The notes beneath the pieces are model-generated. The model was not told where the DNA came from. It made no database searches and saw only the letters and a program-made list of their open reading frames with translations. This document shows positions 61,455-64,000 of a stretch of 64,000 nucleotides of DNA, in pieces; the stretch's first letter is position 1; every line of letters starts with the position of its first letter. The DNA is from Xiphias gladius (Eukaryota > Chordata > Actinopteri > Istiophoriformes > Xiphiidae), in assembly GCF_016859285.1 (NCBI RefSeq), contig NC_053415.1, positions 16,163,001-16,227,000 on the forward strand, written 5' to 3'. Both the position numbers and the translations under genes were made by a program.

Positions 61455-64000
61455 AGGCGGTCCCTCGCGTATTTACCCGTCCTGCCTCGTGTGCCGACAG
61501 GCAAGTTGCGGACGTCATGCAGGAGGAATGGAGTCTTAGACCCGGGGGGGGAAAAACGAAGACGGAGCGACACCGTGTGGCTGATGTATGAAACACAGGC
61601 GAGACCCCTTCTTGCCACGAAAAACGCCAAAAATCAAGAGGTGACATTCGACGGTTAAAACTGACAAAAATAACTATAAGAATGGTGCAAATTTAATTTA
61701 GTCCAATTATACCTTGTTTTGAATTCCTCCCAATTCTACGAGTAAACAAATGAAAACAACATTAATAACAATAAAAGTAACAATAACCATTATTATTCAC
61801 AAACTTGCCCTCTAATTAATCTCACCTCACCCTGAAACCAAATGCAGTGATTCTTTATAAAGACCCCCACATGTGCTCCCGTGGTGACGGCTTAATATCT
61901 ATTTGTCAGAGAAGTGATCAAAGGCAGAGCACCCGGGTGGGAAGATGTCTAACATTCCTCCTCGCAGGAACAAGATAAGTTACTAATTAATAAGGGCAAC
62001 CACAGACCCAATGTCCCTGTTTCACTCCTCATTATCTTCGTGTAACCAGACTCCTGTGTGCCTTTGTGTATGCAGGCCTGTCACAAACTGTGTCTACAAG
62101 TATTGCCATAACGTATACGGATGTTGCAGGGGAGAAATGCCTGTATCTTTCATCTTATCGGTGAAGAAAATGGTATTTTGCTGTCGGATTATGAATGAAA
62201 GGCTGGTTTTATCTCCCTCGGTGCTGCAGTGGCTCTCTCTTAAGTTTGAGTATAGGTGATAAGAAAAACTTTTATGATGAAACAAGGGAAAGGATAGCCC
62301 ACTGTAACTGTACATTCAGGAATAATGCTGCGAGGTACACTACTGCGATTGCTCTAACAAATTATATTATATCCTTGTAGCCAGAGCCCATGTGGAAGTC
62401 TATATTTTAGGAAATTCTACAAAGCGTAGCCTACACCTAAAGCTATTCCTACTCTCTTTGACGCTTTTTTGATCACAAAATTCCCCTTATCCCTCAAGTA
62501 TTATCCACAGTTGAAAACATGAAGGAATCTGTGAACACTACAAGGCCAAACAAGCTGAGCGTTTGCGCAGAGCACTGTCTGGAAGGTTGGAAATATATGA
62601 TGACTCAGTGTTTTGGCAGCAAAACATAGAGGCACAGTAACATAAAATACAGACTTGATTATGAAGGACCCTCTGACTTACCCGCCACATGATTACATCC
62701 ATAAACAGGCAAGAGAGGAGAGAGCCACCTTTAAAGTCAGTCAGTGTTGATATTTGGGGGCTCAGCTGAGCTAATCCACTGCAGTGGTCTGAACTTTGAG
62801 CAAAGTGACTTGTCTTTCCTCCTCTGTGAGTTTCTGACCCTCTAACACTGTTCTCTAAGCCTACGGACGACCAGCAGGAGCAGGATCGAAACTTTCCACC
62901 CTTTTCTCTCCTCTCACTGAGAACTGTACCTATCCCATCTAGACACAGTGGGCTGCAAATTGTTGCATTAGCCAATCATGTGCAAGGGGCAGGACTTCTG
63001 CTGGTTTGGTCTATCACACAGGGCTATCAGAGCATGGAGTCTTGCCATAACTCTCAACAAAGCTTTTTTTTGTCATCCTCCAATGAACATTATTTGTGGA
63101 GCGACACACCACAAAAACAACCAGTGCATTTAAAACGCATTCCTTCTTGACATTTGCATAATTGTTATGATGGCATTCATGAGTAATATCAGCCACATTC
63201 AGGCAATATCTGAAATGCCTCGTATTTCTCATCGACAAACTTAGTCTTGATTATTGCAGTTGGAAATGTATTTCATGCTTAAGGCAATATTCAGTACAGC
63301 CAAATAAAGTAGCGCATAAGCCATCAAAGGAATCAATGATGATTATACTCCCCACAAAGGACAAGAGTGATGGTTTGTCAATGGCCTTGTGCAAATTCTA
63401 ACGTGGATAGATGGGGTTGCATTCATAGACAATCCACTGTTTTGCCACACAACACCCATGTCTATAGGCAGCTGACATGTTCAGTAGCACAGATGTTGGT
63501 CGAGAAAACCACACTGGATATGAAACTTAAGTTAGATTTTATCAAATTCAATTGCAACCTTATTTCTCAAAGCGATCACACCCTTTTGTTTTTCCATATG
63601 AACACATTCACTGAAATGGAAACGCACAGGAATGCACTGTGGTTGCGACAGCTGACTTAGATAGTGTTGAAAGTTGTCTCAGATTGTTGGCATCTGTTCG
63701 CCACGCTCTGGCTCCATGGGAAATGTTCCCAAACACGTGCTGGCTGACACAACTGGCATCCAAACAGTGATGCTGATCACATAAAATATGATCAATTTCT
63801 CAGCTCTGGATCAGAGACCATGCTCACTGTTTAAGTATGAGGTCTGAGGTTTGGAGTTAGAGGCCGTTACCTGACACAACCTTGTCAGCGACGTCAAGTC
63901 AGTGTTTTTGATACGGTATTGCTGTGTAAAGCAAATGTTTATGTTATGCGGTAAAACCACAGCACATAAGGCAGGGACTGATTTGGATTAGTAGTGACTC

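Larger units (their letters stand above)
56478..64000. other. mid1 5' flank and upstream intron or intergenic DNA
   Basis: A minus-strand acceptor (CGCAG) at 56504-56505 suggests that the first coding exon begins at 56503 with a 5'UTR segment and that one or more untranslated exons lie further right. Besides the CpG-rich block and the GA and CA microsatellites listed separately, no protein-coding exon is recognisable. Open frames of up to about 145 codons occur but show no family motifs. Confidence 0.5.

Noticed and set aside
61202-61658. Overlapping frames rich in His/Thr or Cys/Val
   Set aside because: They come from the CA microsatellite, open in several frames at once.
62538-62975. 145-codon minus-strand frame
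   Set aside because: No recognisable domain, no convincing splice sites, and composition like its surroundings.

Overview
The window is nuclear DNA from a ray-finned fish, most likely a percomorph teleost. The genes are vertebrate, split by GT-AG introns, and the closest relatives I recognise are fish and mammalian proteins. Introns are short, microsatellites are common, and several dispersed repeats look like percomorph families. No species name can be given from this sequence. There are no bacterial-type features (operons, CRISPR, origins).

Layout, left to right. (1) 1-736, plus strand: the last two coding exons of a delta-protocadherin, probably pcdh8. (2) 2198-5268, plus: complete cnmd (chondromodulin) in seven exons, 346 aa. 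(3) 5269-13588: intergenic, carrying a dead Tc1-like transposon at 6910-8404 with both inverted repeats and its TA duplication. (4) 13589-16478, minus: complete endothelin B receptor, seven exons, 428 aa. (5) 17329-22610 and about 25179-28797, plus: a tandem pair of ERICH6/FAM194-family genes. Both carry lesions (in-frame stops, a lost splice donor, frameshifts), so both are called as probable pseudogenes. (6) 29929-40953, minus: complete cog3 (Golgi tethering complex), 23 exons, 818 aa, with a GC-box/ETS promoter at its 5' end. (7) 44033-56477, minus: complete mid1 coding region (TRIM E3 ligase), nine coding exons, 669 aa. (8) 56503-64000: 5' flank of mid1, with a CpG-rich block near 60.6-60.85 kb and long GA and CA microsatellites.

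How the genes relate: they are separate single-copy vertebrate genes, not a functional cluster. Pcdh8-cnmd and erich6b-cog3 are neighbours in human 13q14, EDNRB lies further along 13q, and MID1 is on human Xp22, so the block looks like a conserved ancestral linkage group with local rearrangement. cnmd, ednrb, cog3 and mid1 all splice in frame to near-human lengths with no lesion. This makes sequencing error an unlikely explanation for the damage confined to the erich6b-like pair.

The most interesting points are the independently decaying tandem FAM194 genes, a diverged tandem duplication of about 345 bp inside a cog3 intron, and several inverted-repeat elements sitting in introns. I did not find a convincing new biological system.
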